Below, one piece after another: positions 4,857 to 5,980 of a stretch of 5,980 bases of DNA. Positions within the stretch are counted from its first letter, which is position 1, and each line of letters opens with the position of its first letter. Origin of the DNA: Treponema sp. GTDB taxonomy: Bacteria; Spirochaetota; Spirochaetia; Treponematales; Breznakiellaceae. The notes beneath the pieces were generated by a model. That model was not told where the DNA came from, did no database searches, and saw nothing but the letters and a program-made list of their open reading frames with translations. Where the stretch lies: the NCBI GenBank assembly GCA_031266095.1, contig JAISBR010000108.1, positions 1 through 5,980 on the forward strand, read 5' to 3'. A program made the translations under genes and the position numbers.

Positions 4857-5828
4857 TTAAAGTAATAAAGTCTCGATTTCTTCCCGTTTACCCGCTCCGT
4901 AACAGGGAATGGCGCTCCCGGTATCCCGCCAGAGACCCTGGAGTACCCTTCCGGGGCCGGTTTCCAGAACCGCCTCGATATCGCCCCGTTCCGCGATGGC
5001 CGCCTCTTCCTGTGTCCAGCGGACCGGCTCGGTGATCTGCCTGAGGGCCAGGGCTTTGGCCTCAGTCCCGGAACGTACCTGACAGCCGGATACATTGGAG
5101 TAACAGGGGATGGCCGGGTCCCTGAACTCCGCCGCCTCAAGGATAGGGGCAAAAGCCGCCGCCGCGTCGCTTATAAGGGGGGAATGAAAGGGGCCGGTTA
5201 CCGCCAGGGGGAGAACCCGCCGCGCCCCGGCTTCCCTGAATTTTGCCGCAGCCGTCTCCAAAGCTCCGGCTGTACCGGATACTACCGTTTGTTTTGGGGA
5301 GTTAAAATTAGCGGCGTAGAGCCCTTCGAGCTTCCACTCCGCGATAAGACCCTCTACCTTATCCGGGGCAAGACCGATGACCGCGGCCATACCGGGGGCC
5401 TTGCCGTCTTCAACATTCCCGGCCGAGGCATCCGCCTTAATGCGATCCGCCGATTCCTGCATGGCCCGCCCCCGGGCTTTTACCAGGCGGAAGCAGGCTT
5501 CCGCGGAAATGACGCCGGAACAAACTAGTGCGGCGTATTCGCCCAGGCTGAAGCCCGCGCAGAGCCGGGGGATTATGCCCCGCTCTCCAAGCAGGGCGGC
5601 GGCGGCCAGATTCACCAGGGTGATGGCGGGTTGGGAAATATCGCTGCGCTTCAGGACTTCCTCATCCGAATCCCGCAAGAGGGCCGCCATATCCCGGCCC
5701 ATGACATCAGACGCCAGGGTAAAGAGGTTTTTTACCCCAGGCGAATCCAGGAAATCCAGACCCATCCCCGGATATTGGGCCCCCTGCCCGGGAAAGAAAA
5801 ACGCAGGTTTAGTATTATGATTTACCAT
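4857..5828 (-). CDS. fabD: Malonyl-CoA:ACP transacylase
   Basis: FabD moves malonate from CoA to the phosphopantetheine arm of ACP, supplying the extender unit. The 323-residue protein opens with the [13 protein letters not shown] oxyanion segment (Q15). The nucleophile S94 is in [12 protein letters not shown]119 in KARGRAMQ should bind the malonyl carboxylate, and H215 in GPFHSPL completes the dyad. The nucleophile elbow reads GFSLG where E. coli has GHSLG. I believe this variant also occurs in other bacterial FabDs, so I do not take it as loss of function. Residues about 126-146, before GMAAVIGL, form a longer and more charged loop than in E. coli FabD. The ATG at 5828 has a GGGGGAGGG tract upstream, inside the fabH coding end, and overlaps the fabH stop by 7 bp. 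fabG follows after 12 bp. Confidence 0.95.
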   Translation of the reverse strand: MVNHNTKPAFFFPGQGAQYPGMGLDFLDSPGVKNLFTLASDVMGRDMAALLRDSDEEVLKRSDISQPAITLVNLAAAALLGERGIIPRLCAGFSLGEYAALVCSGVISAEACFRLVKARGRAMQESADRIKADASAGNVEDGKAPGMAAVIGLAPDKVEGLIAEWKLEGLYAANFNSPKQTVVSGTAGALETAAAKFREAGARRVLPLAVTGPFHSPLISDAAAAFAPILEAAEFRDPAIPCYSNVSGCQVRSGTEAKALALRQITEPVRWTQEEAAIAERGDIEAVLETGPGRVLQGLWRDTGSAIPCYGAGKREEIETLLL

Positions 5829-5980
5829 ACAACTAACCCTCCCCCATAGGTTAATCCTCCCCCGAATCCTACGAGCAAGAGAAGGTCCCCCCGTTTAAGT
5901 TGGCCGCTTCTGTTGAGTTCGTCCAGGGCTATGGGAATGGAGGCGGAAGAAGTATTGGCATAGTCTTCGATATTCATGAA
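5822..5980 (-). CDS. fabH: Beta-ketoacyl-ACP synthase III, C-terminal end (cut by window edge)
   Basis: FabH starts fatty acid synthesis by condensing acetyl-CoA (or another short acyl-CoA) with malonyl-ACP. Only the last 52 residues are visible. They read [20 protein letters not shown] near the start, which contains the catalytic asparagine of the KAS III Cys-His-Asn triad (ANTS, E. coli GNTSAAS). They continue through [25 protein letters not shown] to a TAA at 5824-5822. E. coli has GGGFTWGSALVRF in the same place. The ATG visible at 5977 is internal, not the start. The end overlaps fabD by 7 bp. The acyl-CoA-binding domain and active cysteine lie outside the window, so primer preference cannot be judged. 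Confidence 0.93.
   Translation of the reverse strand, partial: FMNIEDYANTSSASIPIALDELNRSGQLKRGDLLLLVGFGGGLTYGGGLVVW

Noticed and set aside
4857..5828. FabD inactivated because GHSLG reads GFSLG
   Set aside because: The nucleophile S94, R119 and H215 are all present, and the Phe variant is, to my knowledge, seen in other FabD proteins.

Overview
The window is a type II fatty acid synthesis (FAS II) cluster. Every gene is read from the minus strand, so transcription runs from high to low coordinates. In transcription order it holds: the C-terminal end of fabH (cut by the right edge), fabD, fabG, fabF, fabZ, a FabV-type enoyl reductase, a gene-free stretch of about 340 bp, accB, and the first ~54 codons of accC (cut by the left edge). 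AccB and AccC provide biotin carboxyl carrier and biotin carboxylase for malonyl-CoA supply. FabD loads malonate onto ACP, FabH and FabF condense, FabG reduces, FabZ dehydrates, and the FabV enzyme would complete each elongation round.

The six genes from fabH to fabV are packed tightly. The fabH stop overlaps the fabD start by 7 bp, fabD-fabG is 12 bp apart, fabG-fabF 85 bp, fabF-fabZ overlap by an ATGA, and fabZ-fabV is 13 bp apart. Each complete gene has a clear Shine-Dalgarno, so they very probably form one operon. No acpP, accA or accD lies in the window.

The protein closest to the FabV from memory is the trans-2-enoyl-CoA reductase of Treponema denticola. Together with the GC-rich composition this suggests a GC-rich spirochaete of the Treponema group, possibly an environmental or gut-associated one. 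This is inference from remembered sequences, not a search.

The non-routine part is the gene-free stretch 699-1036 between fabV and accB. Reading with transcription, it holds: a tandem array of about ten 23-bp units, each with a 16-bp palindrome and a 7-bp spacer; a perfect TATAAT abutting the array's accB-proximal end; a 12-bp dyad with one mismatch; and a 16-bp tandem repeat that triplicates the accB Shine-Dalgarno. Palindrome arms change in a compensatory way between units, and GTAC/GATC tetranucleotides recur every 11 or 12 bp. This looks like either an operator array or structured leader for accBC, or an expanding selfish/variable repeat. The fabV gene also carries an in-frame 12-bp tandem repeat giving a cysteine-rich insert, and a second short insert that resembles the edge of the intergenic array.
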